Of a stretch of DNA of 64,000 bases, positions 35,146-44,346 are shown in pieces. Position 1 is the first letter of the stretch. Each line of letters starts with the position of its first letter. This stretch comes from Blautia pseudococcoides (GTDB lineage Bacteria > Bacillota > Clostridia > Lachnospirales > Lachnospiraceae): positions 1,951,001-2,015,000 of the forward strand of contig NZ_CP015405.2 in the NCBI RefSeq assembly GCF_001689125.2. The letters run 5' to 3'. The position numbers were made by a program, and so were the translations under genes. Below the pieces are notes generated by a model, which worked only from the letters and a program-made list of their open reading frames with translations, was not told the origin of the DNA and made no database searches.

Positions 35146-36093
35146 ATGTTTGAAGGAAAAAAATATGTTTATGAGGTTTATAAAACAAGAAGTTTTTCAA
35201 AAGCCGCATCGAATCTGTATATTTCCCAGCCTTCCCTGAGTGCTACCATTAAGAAAATTGAGACCCGGCTCGGGACACCTATTTTTGACAGGAGTACCAG
35301 CCCCATACAACTTACGGAATGTGGGGAAAAATACATACATTACGCGGAACATCTCATGGATATGGAAAATGAATTTGAGAATTATTTGAATGACTTTGAA
35401 GCGCTGCGCACAGGGCATCTGTCCGTGGGAGGGAGCAATCTCTTCGCCTCCTATGTCCTGCCGCCTCTGCTCTCCGAATTTATGGGGAAGTATCCTTCTG
35501 TTGATGTGAAAATGACTGAATCCACAACCAATGACTTGGAAACACAAATGTTTTCCGGCAGCCTGGATTTGGTCATTGACAACTATCCTTTTTCAGACAG
35601 CATATATGAACGCCATTTTTTCTGCAGGGAACAGCTTCTCTTAGCAGTTCCGGCTGCACTTGTCCATGGAAAGCAGCCGGAAGCCTTCTGCCTGGATGCT
35701 TCTTCCATAAAAGACGGCTCCTTTGAGAACAGTGCCGTCTGCCCTTCTATCTTACAGCATTTTGCAACTGCCCCTTTTCTGCTCCTGCGGGCAGGCAATG
35801 ACACACGTGAGCGCTCTGACCTGCTCCTAAAAAACGCAGGTCTTACGCCCAGTGTGCCCCTGAAGCTGGACCAGCAGGTCACTGCATACCATCTGGCCTG
35901 TTACGGCATGGGAATCGCCTTTGTCACGGATACCTTGATCCGGCATGTGCCTGTTGATTCCAATATTGTTTTTTATAAACTGGAGCCAGCAATTTCCCAG
36001 AGAAACATCTATTTTTACCACAAACGTTCCCGGTATGTGACAAGAGCTATGGAGGAATTCTTAAAGATCGCAGACTCCGCTTTTTCGGTATAG
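35146..36093 (+). CDS. LysR-family regulator divergent from aspA
   Basis: The 315 aa protein has the LysR helix-turn-helix at residues 5-60 (VYEVYKTRSFSKAASNLY, ISQPSLSATIKKIETRLG) and an effector domain. AGGTGAACCT places the start at ATG 35146 rather than 35119. Divergence from aspA suggests it controls aspartate use; the inducer is unknown. Confidence 0.88.
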   Translation: MFEGKKYVYEVYKTRSFSKAASNLYISQPSLSATIKKIETRLGTPIFDRSTSPIQLTECGEKYIHYAEHLMDMENEFENYLNDFEALRTGHLSVGGSNLFASYVLPPLLSEFMGKYPSVDVKMTESTTNDLETQMFSGSLDLVIDNYPFSDSIYERHFFCREQLLLAVPAALVHGKQPEAFCLDASSIKDGSFENSAVCPSILQHFATAPFLLLRAGNDTRERSDLLLKNAGLTPSVPLKLDQQVTAYHLACYGMGIAFVTDTLIRHVPVDSNIVFYKLEPAISQRNIYFYHKRSRYVTRAMEEFLKIADSAFSV

Positions 36094-36150
36094 ATATAAA
36101 AATACGCTATTTTTTATTGATTTTATAGGTGGAACTCTTTTCATAAGTCC

Positions 36151-36507
36151 TCATAGGCTTGTGGGCGTGATAACACCGTCCTTAGCTTGTTCTCCCCCAA
36201 GCTGGATAAGCTGCCCGATATTCTGAAAGAGGACGGTTATCCCGATGTTCAGATATTTATGAGGACTTTCCGAGAAATGGAAAGCCATCTTCATCTGTGT
36301 TGATTGACTAAGTAATAGCTTTTTGAAGTTTGGGTCCGAATGCCTTATCAACTTCTTTTGTTTGTATATGTCGAAATAGTGGTGATTTGTTACTATCCCA
36401 TTTTTGGCGAGTGATTTCAACATAGGCAAGAGTAGTTTCAAAAATTTGACTCTGTTTTTTGTAGCTTCAGCATCGTCCATTCGTTCTTCTTTAATGGCAA
36501 TCTCCAT
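36151..36507 (-). CDS. Uncertain ORF, possible element debris
   Basis: The 118-codon frame reads MDDAEATKNRVKFLKLLL, then NGIVTNHHYFDIYKQKKLI and a lysine-rich stretch. It has no recognisable ribosome-binding site and follows an in-frame TAA. The opposite strand over 36175-36310 also looks coding (LDKLPDILKEDGYPDV, IFMRTFREMESHLHL) and ends in TGA. Both may be fragments of deleted genes; I cannot assign either. The flanking gap 36094-36150 shows only AT-rich sequence. Confidence 0.3.
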   Translation of the reverse strand: MEIAIKEERMDDAEATKNRVKFLKLLLPMLKSLAKNGIVTNHHYFDIYKQKKLIRHSDPNFKKLLLSQSTQMKMAFHFSESPHKYLNIGITVLFQNIGQLIQLGGEQAKDGVITPTSL

Positions 36508-36542
36508 TAAGGTTATTAACGCTACACCTGCATACCTGCTTT

Positions 36543-37241
36543 CTATTCCAGCCCGTACCTTCTGTAGCAGAATGTAAAAAGCAGAATCACCACCAGGAAA
36601 TTAGCGCCTATGATCACCATACTCTCCGCCTTTGCCGCATGTGATCCGATCCCTTCCATAATCTTGCTGCACTGTTGGGAAAAAAGAAATTTTGAAACCT
36701 TTGCTATTTTTTCATTAAAGGATGCCAGCATGGGAAGGAAAGAAAGTACCATCATAACCGGAACCGCAATGGATGTGGCTGCCATCTGCCCTTTGCTCCT
36801 AACCCCAATTGCTGCCCCCAGAAGCAGGGAGATCAAAATGCCAACACACATAGCAAGCACAAAACCAGCCAGATCCGCTCCCCGGTAATCGCCCAGGATA
36901 CCGAAAAACAAAGCCCCTAATGTGCATATCATAAGTACATAACCACCGGTTCCGATCAGGTATTCCCCTGCTTTTACATTGGACATGAGCAGTACACGCA
37001 GTGTACCCCGCTCTTTCTCCTCTGAGAGTATGGCAGCCATGGCTGTGAGCGGCGCCATACCGATGTACATGGTGGCAAAAAGGAAAATAAAAGAGTTCTC
37101 AGGCATTCCCTTTATGTTCATACTGCGCTGCATCACTGCAGTCAGTAACGGAAACAAAATAAACTGAATCAGTATCTCTTTATTCTTCAACGTGTCTTTT
37201 ATCTGCTTTTTCCATATGGCATAAATCTTTCTGCAATCCAT
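36543..37241 (-). CDS. ABC-2 type transporter permease
   Basis: The 232 aa membrane protein has six predicted helices (for example ILIQFILFPLLTAV and MVIIGANFLVVILLFTF) and the EEKERGTLRVLLMS motif typical of ABC-2 permeases. It lies two bases downstream of its ATPase gene on the minus strand. With the ATPase it forms an exporter, usually for peptides, drugs or lipids. Confidence 0.88.
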   Translation of the reverse strand: MDCRKIYAIWKKQIKDTLKNKEILIQFILFPLLTAVMQRSMNIKGMPENSFIFLFATMYIGMAPLTAMAAILSEEKERGTLRVLLMSNVKAGEYLIGTGGYVLMICTLGALFFGILGDYRGADLAGFVLAMCVGILISLLLGAAIGVRSKGQMAATSIAVPVMMVLSFLPMLASFNEKIAKVSKFLFSQQCSKIMEGIGSHAAKAESMVIIGANFLVVILLFTFCYRRYGLE

Positions 37242-37243
37242 AT

Positions 37244-38098
37244 CTATTCAAACCTCCTTCCGGTCAGTTCCAGGAATACCGTTTCCAGATTTGGCTCTGT
37301 GGAATGGATACTCTCCACCTGCTCTGACGCAAAAAATTCCCGTATTTTATCCGCAGCATTACTCTCATTTTGGAGGGTCACTTCCCTGCCGTTTTTCAGA
37401 AGGATCTTGATTCTGTTCTGATGATTGTATCTCCTGCAGATTTCTTCCGGTTGTCCGTATTCCACGATCTTCCCTTCGTGAAGAAGTGCCACATGGTCAC
37501 ACAATTTAGCAGCTTCCTCCATATTATGGGTGGTCAGAAAAACGGCAGCACCTTTTGCCTGCTCCCTGCGGATCAGATTATGGATTTCATTTACTGTGGA
37601 TGGGTCCAGGGCACTGCCTGGCTCATCCAGGAATAGGATTTCCGGATTGTGCATCAGGGCTCTTGCCATGACAAGACGCTGCCGCATTCCTTTTGAAAGC
37701 TTGCTGACCGGACGTTTTTCTGCTTCCAAAAGACCCACATCCTTTAAGATCTCCCGAATCTTCCCCTTTGGCAGCCTATAAATCTGTGCGAACAATGCCA
37801 GATTGTCACGGCAGCTCAAACGCTCATAAAGGCCGGTGTTGTCCAGTACCATACCCATTTTTGTGTAGATGCTGCTGGTGAGTTTTCTGGTGTCTGTCCC
37901 CAGCACTTCCGCGCTTCCTCCTGTCTGCACAAGCTGGCCTGTGAGGATTTTGATCAGCGTAGTTTTTCCCGCCCCGGAAGGGCCTAGAAGCCCAAAGATC
38001 TCCCCTTTTCCCAACGTCAGATCAATATTCTTCAGCACGGTCTTATCACCAAACGTTTGACTGATACCCATCATTTTAATACTGCTGTCATAATTCAC
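37244..38098 (-). CDS. ABC transporter ATP-binding protein
   Basis: The 284 aa ATPase has Walker A GPSGAGKTT near residue 40, signature LSKGMRQRL, Walker B EILFLDEPGSALDP and the switch histidine TTHNME. It carries a C-terminal extension of about 60 residues typical of DrrA/BcrA-type exporters. It sits between the DUF3021 gene and the permease on one operon. Confidence 0.92.
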   Translation of the reverse strand: MNYDSSIKMMGISQTFGDKTVLKNIDLTLGKGEIFGLLGPSGAGKTTLIKILTGQLVQTGGSAEVLGTDTRKLTSSIYTKMGMVLDNTGLYERLSCRDNLALFAQIYRLPKGKIREILKDVGLLEAEKRPVSKLSKGMRQRLVMARALMHNPEILFLDEPGSALDPSTVNEIHNLIRREQAKGAAVFLTTHNMEEAAKLCDHVALLHEGKIVEYGQPEEICRRYNHQNRIKILLKNGREVTLQNESNAADKIREFFASEQVESIHSTEPNLETVFLELTGRRFE

Positions 38099-38099
38099 T

Positions 38100-38597
38100 T
38101 TATTCTTCCTCCCCTGTCTCTTCCTCTTTCCACTTTTCCTGCATCCGCTCCAGGCCTTCCTTCAGTCTGCGGTCCTCATCCTTTGTTTTCAGGTACATGA
38201 CGCCTATACTTACTGCCACACTGATGAGGAAACTCAGCAAAAAACATACCCATGGCTGCCACATATTTATGGGAAACCATGCAAATCTCCAGATTGCCAA
38301 GCTGGTTACGATCAAAATAGATCCCAGCATGCAGATTGTCCGCCAATTTACTGACATATGTCTGAACACTTTTTCCGAAAAAAACAAATACTGGATACCT
38401 GTGATCAAAAATGAAGTCAGCAAAAACTCTGCCAGGACATCCAAAGGAATCCCCTCATTTCCAAGCCAGAACATTCCTGAAATTTTTTTTGCAGATTCCC
38501 CAAACAGCAAAGCAAACAAGATCAGCAATGCTGTGGTGATTCCATACATGCAGAAAACATTTCCCAAAAAATCAAATATCGTTTTATCTTTTTCCAT
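38100..38597 (-). CDS. DUF3021-family membrane protein
   Basis: The 165 aa protein has four membrane helices (for example ITTALLILFALLFG and VCFLLSFLISVAVSIGVMYL) and a charged C-terminal tail (GLERMQEKWKEEETGEEE). DUF3021 proteins are usually encoded beside a LytTR regulator, as here, and are thought to modulate it. It lies one base upstream of the ABC ATPase gene and three bases from the LytTR gene, in one operon. Confidence 0.82.
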   Translation of the reverse strand: MEKDKTIFDFLGNVFCMYGITTALLILFALLFGESAKKISGMFWLGNEGIPLDVLAEFLLTSFLITGIQYLFFSEKVFRHMSVNWRTICMLGSILIVTSLAIWRFAWFPINMWQPWVCFLLSFLISVAVSIGVMYLKTKDEDRRLKEGLERMQEKWKEEETGEEE

Positions 38598-38600
38598 ACT

Positions 38601-39041
38601 CTACCGAACCTCCAGTTTTTCTTTCACATACTCTGCATATTGTCTGGATACAATCAGTTTTTCTCCGTTTGTCATAGTCACTAAAAGCCGCCGGTTCAGT
38701 TCAGACTTCAGGGAGACAATGTGCCGGAAATTAATGATACAGGACTTGTTTGCCCTGAAAAAATCAGCGTCCTCCAACTGTTCCTCCAGTTCATAAAGTT
38801 TAAGTGTGGTCTCATATATTTCATTTTTCGTATACAGAAATGTCCTTTTATCTGCCGTATCAATATACAATACATCAGCCGCTTCGATCAGATACATCTC
38901 ACCTGCCTTATATCCGGTCAGTTGTTTGTTCAGCATGTGCAGCATGGAGAGGATCCGTTCAACTTCAGGTGTCATACTTTGGCAGGTTATGCTGATTTTT
39001 ATCTCTTTCTCTTCTGTGCCCGTGTGCACTGTTATCTTCAA
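38601..39041 (-). CDS. LytTR DNA-binding regulator
   Basis: The 146 aa protein lacks a receiver domain. Its C-terminal LytTR domain (residues ~45-146) includes ADVLYIDTADKRTFLYT, FFRANKSCIINFRHIVSL and MTNGEKLIVSRQY. It heads the DUF3021-ABC operon and probably autoregulates it, with the membrane partner DUF3021 as the sensor or brake. Confidence 0.9.
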   Translation of the reverse strand: MKITVHTGTEEKEIKISITCQSMTPEVERILSMLHMLNKQLTGYKAGEMYLIEAADVLYIDTADKRTFLYTKNEIYETTLKLYELEEQLEDADFFRANKSCIINFRHIVSLKSELNRRLLVTMTNGEKLIVSRQYAEYVKEKLEVR

Positions 39042-39109
39042 ACTGCCAGCTCCTTTCCCATCTGCCTAAACCTTACCAGACTCCGTGGGGATACGCAATA
39101 GCATGAAAG

Positions 39110-39135
39110 CTTAGTTGCCGGATATGGCAGCTAAG
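39110..39135. repeat. Near-perfect inverted repeat between the LytTR and C45 genes
   Basis: CTTAGTTGCC (39110-39119) faces GGCAGCTAAG (39126-39135) with one mismatch and a six-base spacer. It lies in the divergent interval between the LytTR and C45 genes and could be an operator or short hairpin. Confidence 0.4.
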
Positions 39136-39276
39136 TTACCAGGATACAGCGCCGTCTTCGCAAAATACACCCGCAGACAGTTTTCAGAACCAAGTCCGGT
39201 AAACAGCAAAAAATATCAAGTTTATATTCCTGGTTCCTATTATAATCATTTTACAAAAGAAAGGAATGGTATCAAT

Positions 39277-40383
39277 ATGGAAAAAACAAATGTATATCTA
39301 AAAAATTTTACTGGCACAAGTTATGAGGTGGGTACGCAGATTGGAAACTGGATTTTATCCTCTCCTGATTTGCTGCAGCGGGCTTTGCTTCCGCCGGATA
39401 CTTATCCACATGACAAATTTGAACAGATCACAGCTCTGCTGGACAGCTATTGTCCGGGGATCAACCAAGAGATCAGAGGGTTTTCGGACACTGTGGGCGT
39501 AAATGCAGAGCAGATCATTTTCTATGCAATGACCTACCTGGAGCGGGGATGCAGTCTGATGGCTGCACTGCCGTCAAAGACTGACAATCATCATACAATG
39601 ATGGCCAGAAACTATGACTTCCACAATGAAATGGAGGAAATGTGTTTCGCCTATACTGATATCAAGGGGAAATACCGTTATATAGGCTCTACCCTGCATC
39701 TGTTCGGAAGAGGCGACGGCATGAACGAACACGGCCTTGCTGTGTGCCAGGCCGGAAACGGACTTCCGGTAGGCAATTTTGAGAGTGCGCAAAAAGCAGG
39801 CGTAACAGGATTTCAGCTCTGGATCGCCATCCGCAGCATACTGGAAAACTGCCGGACAGTGGACGAAGCGGTGAAATGGGCCATGGATGCGCCTATCGGT
39901 TTTAATATTAATTTGATGTTAGCTGACAGCTGTGATAAAATAGCATTATTACAATGCATCGACGGACATAAGGCTTATGAGATCCTGGATGGCAAAAACG
40001 GCAAAGAATATCTCACATCCACAAACCATACCCTGTTTGAAGAAATCAAACCATACGAAAAAATGGTGATTGAAAATTCTGTTATCCGCAATGATACTAT
40101 AGTGGAACTGTTTGAAAAGGATAAACGTATTTCAAAAGAGGAAATAAAGGAACTACTGTCAGCCTCTTATCCGGATGGACTTTGCTGTCACTATTACAAG
40201 GAATTTTTCGGCACACTGCGCTCTATGGTATTTGATGTGACAGACAAAACCATTGAGATGACATTCGGCTCCCCACAGGCCAATGAATGGCAGATATTTT
40301 CAGTTGGAATGCTGAATGCCGGGGAAATGCAGGCTCTTTTGCCCCAGGAAAAAGCAAACCCGGATTTTTATAAAATATTGTGA
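39277..40383 (+). CDS. C45-family peptidase / linear amide C-N hydrolase
   Basis: The 368 aa protein belongs to the N-terminal-nucleophile family that includes acyl-CoA:6-APA acyltransferase-like and choloylglycine-type hydrolases. The candidate nucleophile is C92 in ERGCS, followed by MMARNYDF, the conserved Arg/Asp/Asn region. AAAGGAA lies before ATG 39277; the longer upstream frame lacks a site. No signal peptide is visible. Autocleavage before C92 would be expected. The substrate is unknown. Confidence 0.8.
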   Translation: MEKTNVYLKNFTGTSYEVGTQIGNWILSSPDLLQRALLPPDTYPHDKFEQITALLDSYCPGINQEIRGFSDTVGVNAEQIIFYAMTYLERGCSLMAALPSKTDNHHTMMARNYDFHNEMEEMCFAYTDIKGKYRYIGSTLHLFGRGDGMNEHGLAVCQAGNGLPVGNFESAQKAGVTGFQLWIAIRSILENCRTVDEAVKWAMDAPIGFNINLMLADSCDKIALLQCIDGHKAYEILDGKNGKEYLTSTNHTLFEEIKPYEKMVIENSVIRNDTIVELFEKDKRISKEEIKELLSASYPDGLCCHYYKEFFGTLRSMVFDVTDKTIEMTFGSPQANEWQIFSVGMLNAGEMQALLPQEKANPDFYKIL

Positions 40384-40406
40384 TCAAAGGAAAGGAGAAG
40401 CCGTCT

Positions 40407-41270
40407 TTGAAAGACCAGCATATCATTGGGCAGGCTATTGTCTTCATTGAGAATCATTTATATGAAACGATCACTGCGCGGGATGTTGCAGAGGCGGTTT
40501 CCTATTCTTATTACCACTTTCACCGCTATTTCAGCGCAGTCATGGGGGAAACCATCGGAAGTTATATCCGAAGCAGACGATTAACACAGGCCGCATGGGA
40601 TTTGACCCACAGTAAAAAAAAGATTATTGATATTGGACTTTCTCTGTATTTTGGGTCAGCAGAAGGTTTCACCAGAGCTTTTAAAGACAGATATTCCATG
40701 ACACCTACAGAGTACAGAAAACACGGGATCGACGTTTTGATCGGAAACAGGCAGTCCGCACAGATGCCTGATAATACTATCGTCACTTATGCCGGTTTAA
40801 GTCCAAACATCGTTACCATACCTGCCATATATATTATGGGGATCCGCTTTTGCACAACGATCAGCGGCAGCGAATCTTTGGCTGTATGGCAGCAGTTCAA
40901 TAAGCAGATTCCCCCGGCACTGTATTTAAATAAGCGGTATGGCGTCTATGAATCCGGCCATACCTGCGCCTCCGATATTTTTCATATTGACAGCGAATCT
41001 ACCGCATTTGTGGGCGTTGAGATCCCGGAGAATTATCCTGTTGTAAAAGATATGGAAGTTAAAAAGTTATCCGGCGGAACATATGCAAAATTTATCCATA
41101 CAGGAACTGTGTACACCCTGATCCAGACATATCATTACATTTGGGGTGTCTGGTTTCCCAAAAGCGGATTTGAACTTGCCCGGCGGGATGATTTTGAATG
41201 CTATACAGAACGATTTACAGGCCCGGATAATGAGAATTCAGAAATTGATATCTATTTTCCGATTCAATGA
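40407..41270 (+). CDS. AraC-family regulator with GyrI-like effector domain
   Basis: The 287 aa protein has two AraC helix-turn-helix motifs (ITARDVAEAVSYSYYHFHRYFSAVMGET and IGLSLYFGSAEGFTRAFKD) in residues 1-110 and a C-terminal GyrI-like ligand domain (IYIMGIRFCTTISG onward). A TTG at 40407 nine bases after AAAGGAG is the best start; GTG 40380 would add nine residues and overlap the C45 stop. It is coupled to the C45 gene and the downstream membrane methyltransferase-like gene. Confidence 0.85.
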   Translation: MKDQHIIGQAIVFIENHLYETITARDVAEAVSYSYYHFHRYFSAVMGETIGSYIRSRRLTQAAWDLTHSKKKIIDIGLSLYFGSAEGFTRAFKDRYSMTPTEYRKHGIDVLIGNRQSAQMPDNTIVTYAGLSPNIVTIPAIYIMGIRFCTTISGSESLAVWQQFNKQIPPALYLNKRYGVYESGHTCASDIFHIDSESTAFVGVEIPENYPVVKDMEVKKLSGGTYAKFIHTGTVYTLIQTYHYIWGVWFPKSGFELARRDDFECYTERFTGPDNENSEIDIYFPIQ

Positions 41271-41317
41271 TGAGAGGCAGAAACCAAGTTTGTGGACATA
41301 CAAAGGAGGATGTTGCA

Positions 41318-41995
41318 ATGGGAAAAGAAACCTTTTTTTACATTATCAATCTTTTTATTCAGCGCGGATTGGGTCTGTTCTTTTATCTGCTCGGTGCAGG
41401 ATGGATTTTGCAGCAGCGGGCGGCTGTTTATTTTCTTTTCTATATTGTCCTCTCCCTGCTGTCTTGTGGTGTAATGCTTTGCACTGCACCGCAGACACTT
41501 GCCGCGCGGAACAAAAAGATTACCGATTCCCCTTTGTGGGATAAGATTCTGCTGGGGCTTTTTTGGCTGCTGGCCTATTTCATCATTTACCTGCTGGCCG
41601 GATTGGAGTCCGGGCATGGGAGCGAATCTCTTGGTTCACCCGGCTGGCTGGGCATAATTCTCTATACCCTGTCTGCCATACTCACACTGCGGGCTTTGAT
41701 GGTAAATACATTTGCAGAATCTACGGCCAGAATACAAGAGGAACGTCATCAGACAGTCTGTCAGAGCGGACCATACAAACTGGTCCGTCACCCTGTCTAT
41801 ACAGCGCTTCTCATCTGGTGTATTGCTATGATACTGATTTTTCCAACTTTATTTGTAGGTATCGCTTCCCTTGCGGTGGCAGTTATCATTATAATACGGA
41901 CTGCCCTGGAGGACCGAATGCTGCAGACTCAACTGGTAGGATATAAGGATTACTGTCAAAAAGTACGCAGCAGGTTAATCCCGTTTGTATGGTAA
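41318..41995 (+). CDS. Isoprenylcysteine carboxyl methyltransferase-family membrane protein
   Basis: The 225 aa protein has about five to six membrane helices and the SAM-binding C-terminal motif of ICMT/PEMT proteins: CQSGPYKLVRHPVYTALL, then EDRMLQTQLVGYKDYCQKVRSRLIPFVW. Such bacterial proteins methylate small lipophilic or thiol acceptors, but substrates are mostly unknown. AAAGGAGGA precedes ATG 41318. It is the last gene of the C45-AraC unit. Confidence 0.82.
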   Translation: MGKETFFYIINLFIQRGLGLFFYLLGAGWILQQRAAVYFLFYIVLSLLSCGVMLCTAPQTLAARNKKITDSPLWDKILLGLFWLLAYFIIYLLAGLESGHGSESLGSPGWLGIILYTLSAILTLRALMVNTFAESTARIQEERHQTVCQSGPYKLVRHPVYTALLIWCIAMILIFPTLFVGIASLAVAVIIIIRTALEDRMLQTQLVGYKDYCQKVRSRLIPFVW

Positions 41996-42012
41996 ATATA
42001 TTTTTAAACTTA

Positions 42013-42050
42013 AAATGCCATTGCCCCTGGAAATGGCAATGGCATTTATA
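42013..42050. terminator. Hairpin terminator between convergent genes
   Basis: AAATGCCATTGCC (42013-42025) and GGCAATGGCATTT (42035-42047) form a perfect 13-bp stem. The plus strand is followed by ATA, the minus strand by TTTTAAGTTTAAA, so it may serve both sides. Confidence 0.75.
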
Positions 42051-42110
42051 CCGCCTGTCCAGAATCATCTGCAAAATCTATATGTGATTCTTTAACAGAA
42101 CAATTGCTTA

Positions 42111-43399
42111 TCAGCAGCTTTTCATAAGCCTGATATAAAATTCTACTGTCTTTACAAGCGTTTTTAACGGAACTCTCTCATTATTTCCATCAATCATTCC
42201 TCTCTCCTCTTTGGACAGCTTCATAGCAGAAAATTTGTACACCCGGTCAGTAATTCTACAGTAGTGCCAGGAATCACTGCAGGCCATCATGAGATAGGGC
42301 GAAACCAATGCTTCCGGCCAGGTATCGCATACTGCCTGGGATAACAGTTCCCACTCTTCGCAGGACGTGTCAGATTCCGCTGAGGGGTTTCTTCCCTCCA
42401 CGACAGACACTTCAATATTAGGGTTATGTATGGTGCGCGCCAGATATTCCCTTGCAGATTCCACAGTATCTCTTCCGATCAGTCTGAGGTTCATGCCCAC
42501 GGAAGCTTTCGGCGGAATCACATTGTAGGCCTTTCCCCCTTCCATTTTTGTCATGGCACAGGTGGTCCGCATCATGGCATTCAGCTCACCGCCGGCACTG
42601 CCTGGGCCAATTCCCCCACAATGGTGTGGACCGGGGGCATAGAAGCATGACCGCCATTGCTTTTTGCATGGAATTCAATGTTAGTAAGCCCTTTCTCTGC
42701 TATGCCGATCAGCGCACATTCCCGTGCCACACCCGGAAACACGTTCTCCACCACAGCACCGCCCTCGTCCACTACCATTGCCGGTGAAATCCCCTTTTTC
42801 TCAAACCAGTCCACAATAGATGGACAGCTTGGTCCGTTAATCTCCTCCTGACCGGAAAAAGCAAAATAAATGTCATGTTCCGGCACATACCCCTCCTTCA
42901 AAAGCTGTTCCGCTGCCTCCATAATTCCGCAGAGAGTGCCTTTCGTGTCCAAAGTTCCTCTGCCCCAGAGAACGCCATCTTCCACGATTCCTTCAAAAGC
43001 AGGTTTTTCCCACTGCGATTCCTCCACAGGCACCACGTCATAATGGGACATAAGCACAACCGGGCGCCCCTCCTTTTTTCCTTTCCAGTGATACAGCATA
43101 CCGTTCACCCCAATAAACTGGCGGCTCAAGCGGCTGTGGATCTCCGGGTAGATTTTAGGGAGCAGTTCCTGGAACTTCTTAAATTCCGCCTTGTCAAGCA
43201 GGCTTTCGTCATTATAAGATACGGTTTTACAACGTATCATTTCCACCATATCCTGTACTGTTTTTTCTTCATTTACTATTACCTGTTTTCCGGAAGACTT
43301 TCTCTCCGGTTTTGGTTTGAACATAGCAGCCCGCACAAATATAACGGCCAAAAATGCCACCACGGCTGCCAGCAAAATCCATAATATGATCTCCAGCAT
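42111..43399 (-). pseudogene. M20-family metallopeptidase, internally deleted and frameshifted
   Basis: M20 enzymes are zinc-dependent carboxypeptidases/acylases. The first frame (275 codons) begins MLEIILWILLAAVVAFLAVIFV, a membrane anchor, and contains SHYDVVPV, GRGTLDTKG and the AFSGQEEINGP metal/catalytic motifs, then stops after [10 protein letters not shown] second frame resumes with [20 protein letters not shown] and [16 protein letters not shown] and ends [16 protein letters not shown]. About 60-70 residues of the dimerisation domain are missing at the join near 42580. Start is ATG 43399 after GGAGGG. It directly follows the DUF5058 relic, with which it was an operon. Confidence 0.85.
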
Positions 43400-43411
43400 T
43401 TCCATTCCCTC

Positions 43412-43640
43412 CTATAATTTCCCATTTTTATATAAAAATCTTGCAGAGCCAATGGCAATCAATGCCCCAACCGGAACCAGCACTCCCACAGACCCTGAAA
43501 GGGAAGGCACCAGAAGAAACAGAATGACCATAAATAACAGCGGCGCAACGGAAATCTTCCAGTTTTTGCTTACATACACCACCGCCAGGCCGCCGAACAG
43601 GGACGGAAGTATATCGTATCCATTCTGTCCGCATAATTCT
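43412..43640 (-). pseudogene. C-terminal fragment of a DUF5058-like membrane protein
   Basis: A minus-strand frame without a start reads CGQNGYDILPSLFGGLAVVY, then a run of hydrophobic helices (VAPLLFMVILFLLVPSL; VGVLVPVGALIAIGSARFLY) ending KNGKL and TAG. It begins exactly where an inserted cassette ends, at about 43641. The missing N-terminal part lies at 49917-50366 on the same strand. The frame would join as LLK-L-CGQNG. Confidence 0.72.
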
Positions 43641-43642
43641 AT

Positions 43643-44335
43643 TTACTCTCTAATTTCGCCATTTGCTTTCTTATATTGCTCGGCGAGATCATCTGTCATC
43701 GAAATCAAATGACAGTTTTCAATCGTGTAGATTTTATCACACAACTGCTCAATATCCGTGTAGTTATGGGAAATCAAAAAGATTGTTTTCCCTTCTGCTT
43801 TCAGCATACGGATAATCTCTTTTATATCTCTGTATGTCTTGTAATCCAATGCGTTAAACGGCTCGTCAAGCACAATCGTATCCTGGTTTTCCATAATTGC
43901 CTGTGCGATACCCAGTTTTTGTTTCATACCGAGCGAGTAAGCATCTACCTTCGTCTTATTATCAGGATCAAGCCCAACCTTGGACATTGCCTCTCTAATT
44001 TCCTGTTCTCCAATCTTCCCCTGAATATCCGCAAGATATTTCAAATTTTGGAAACCACTGTAAAGCCCGACAAATCCGGGGGAGTTAATAAATACGCCTA
44101 TACTTTCAGGGAAATCATGCCCTTTACCAAGCTCTTTTCCACGGAAAATAACGGCTCCGCTGTCCGGCTTCAAAAAACCGCAAAGAAGTTTAAACAGTAC
44201 CGACTTGCCACTGCCGTTTGCACCGACAATCCCCACTGTTTCTCCTTCCCTTACAGAGAACGAAACGTCCTGTAAAATCTCTTTACTTCCAAATCTCTTT
44301 GAGACAGATCTCATTTCAATAAATGCAGTCATCAC
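43643..44335 (-). CDS. ABC transporter ATP-binding protein of the inserted cassette
   Basis: The 230 aa ATPase has Walker A GANGSGKS near residue 40, signature YSLGMKQKLGIA, Walker B DTIVLDEPFNALD and the switch ISHNY. Its size and the two accompanying permeases resemble lantibiotic-protection transporters (the EpiFEG/MutFEG layout), but similarity to those was not checked. Its stop lies at the left end of the cassette. It is the last gene of the unit starting at the promoter near 46665. Confidence 0.88.
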   Translation of the reverse strand: MMTAFIEMRSVSKRFGSKEILQDVSFSVREGETVGIVGANGSGKSVLFKLLCGFLKPDSGAVIFRGKELGKGHDFPESIGVFINSPGFVGLYSGFQNLKYLADIQGKIGEQEIREAMSKVGLDPDNKTKVDAYSLGMKQKLGIAQAIMENQDTIVLDEPFNALDYKTYRDIKEIIRMLKAEGKTIFLISHNYTDIEQLCDKIYTIENCHLISMTDDLAEQYKKANGEIRE

Positions 44336-44346
44336 AATACCTCCAC

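Noticed and set aside
39115..39276. N-terminal extension of the C45 gene
   Set aside because: No ribosome-binding site at 39115 and no family resemblance; a good site exists before ATG 39277.
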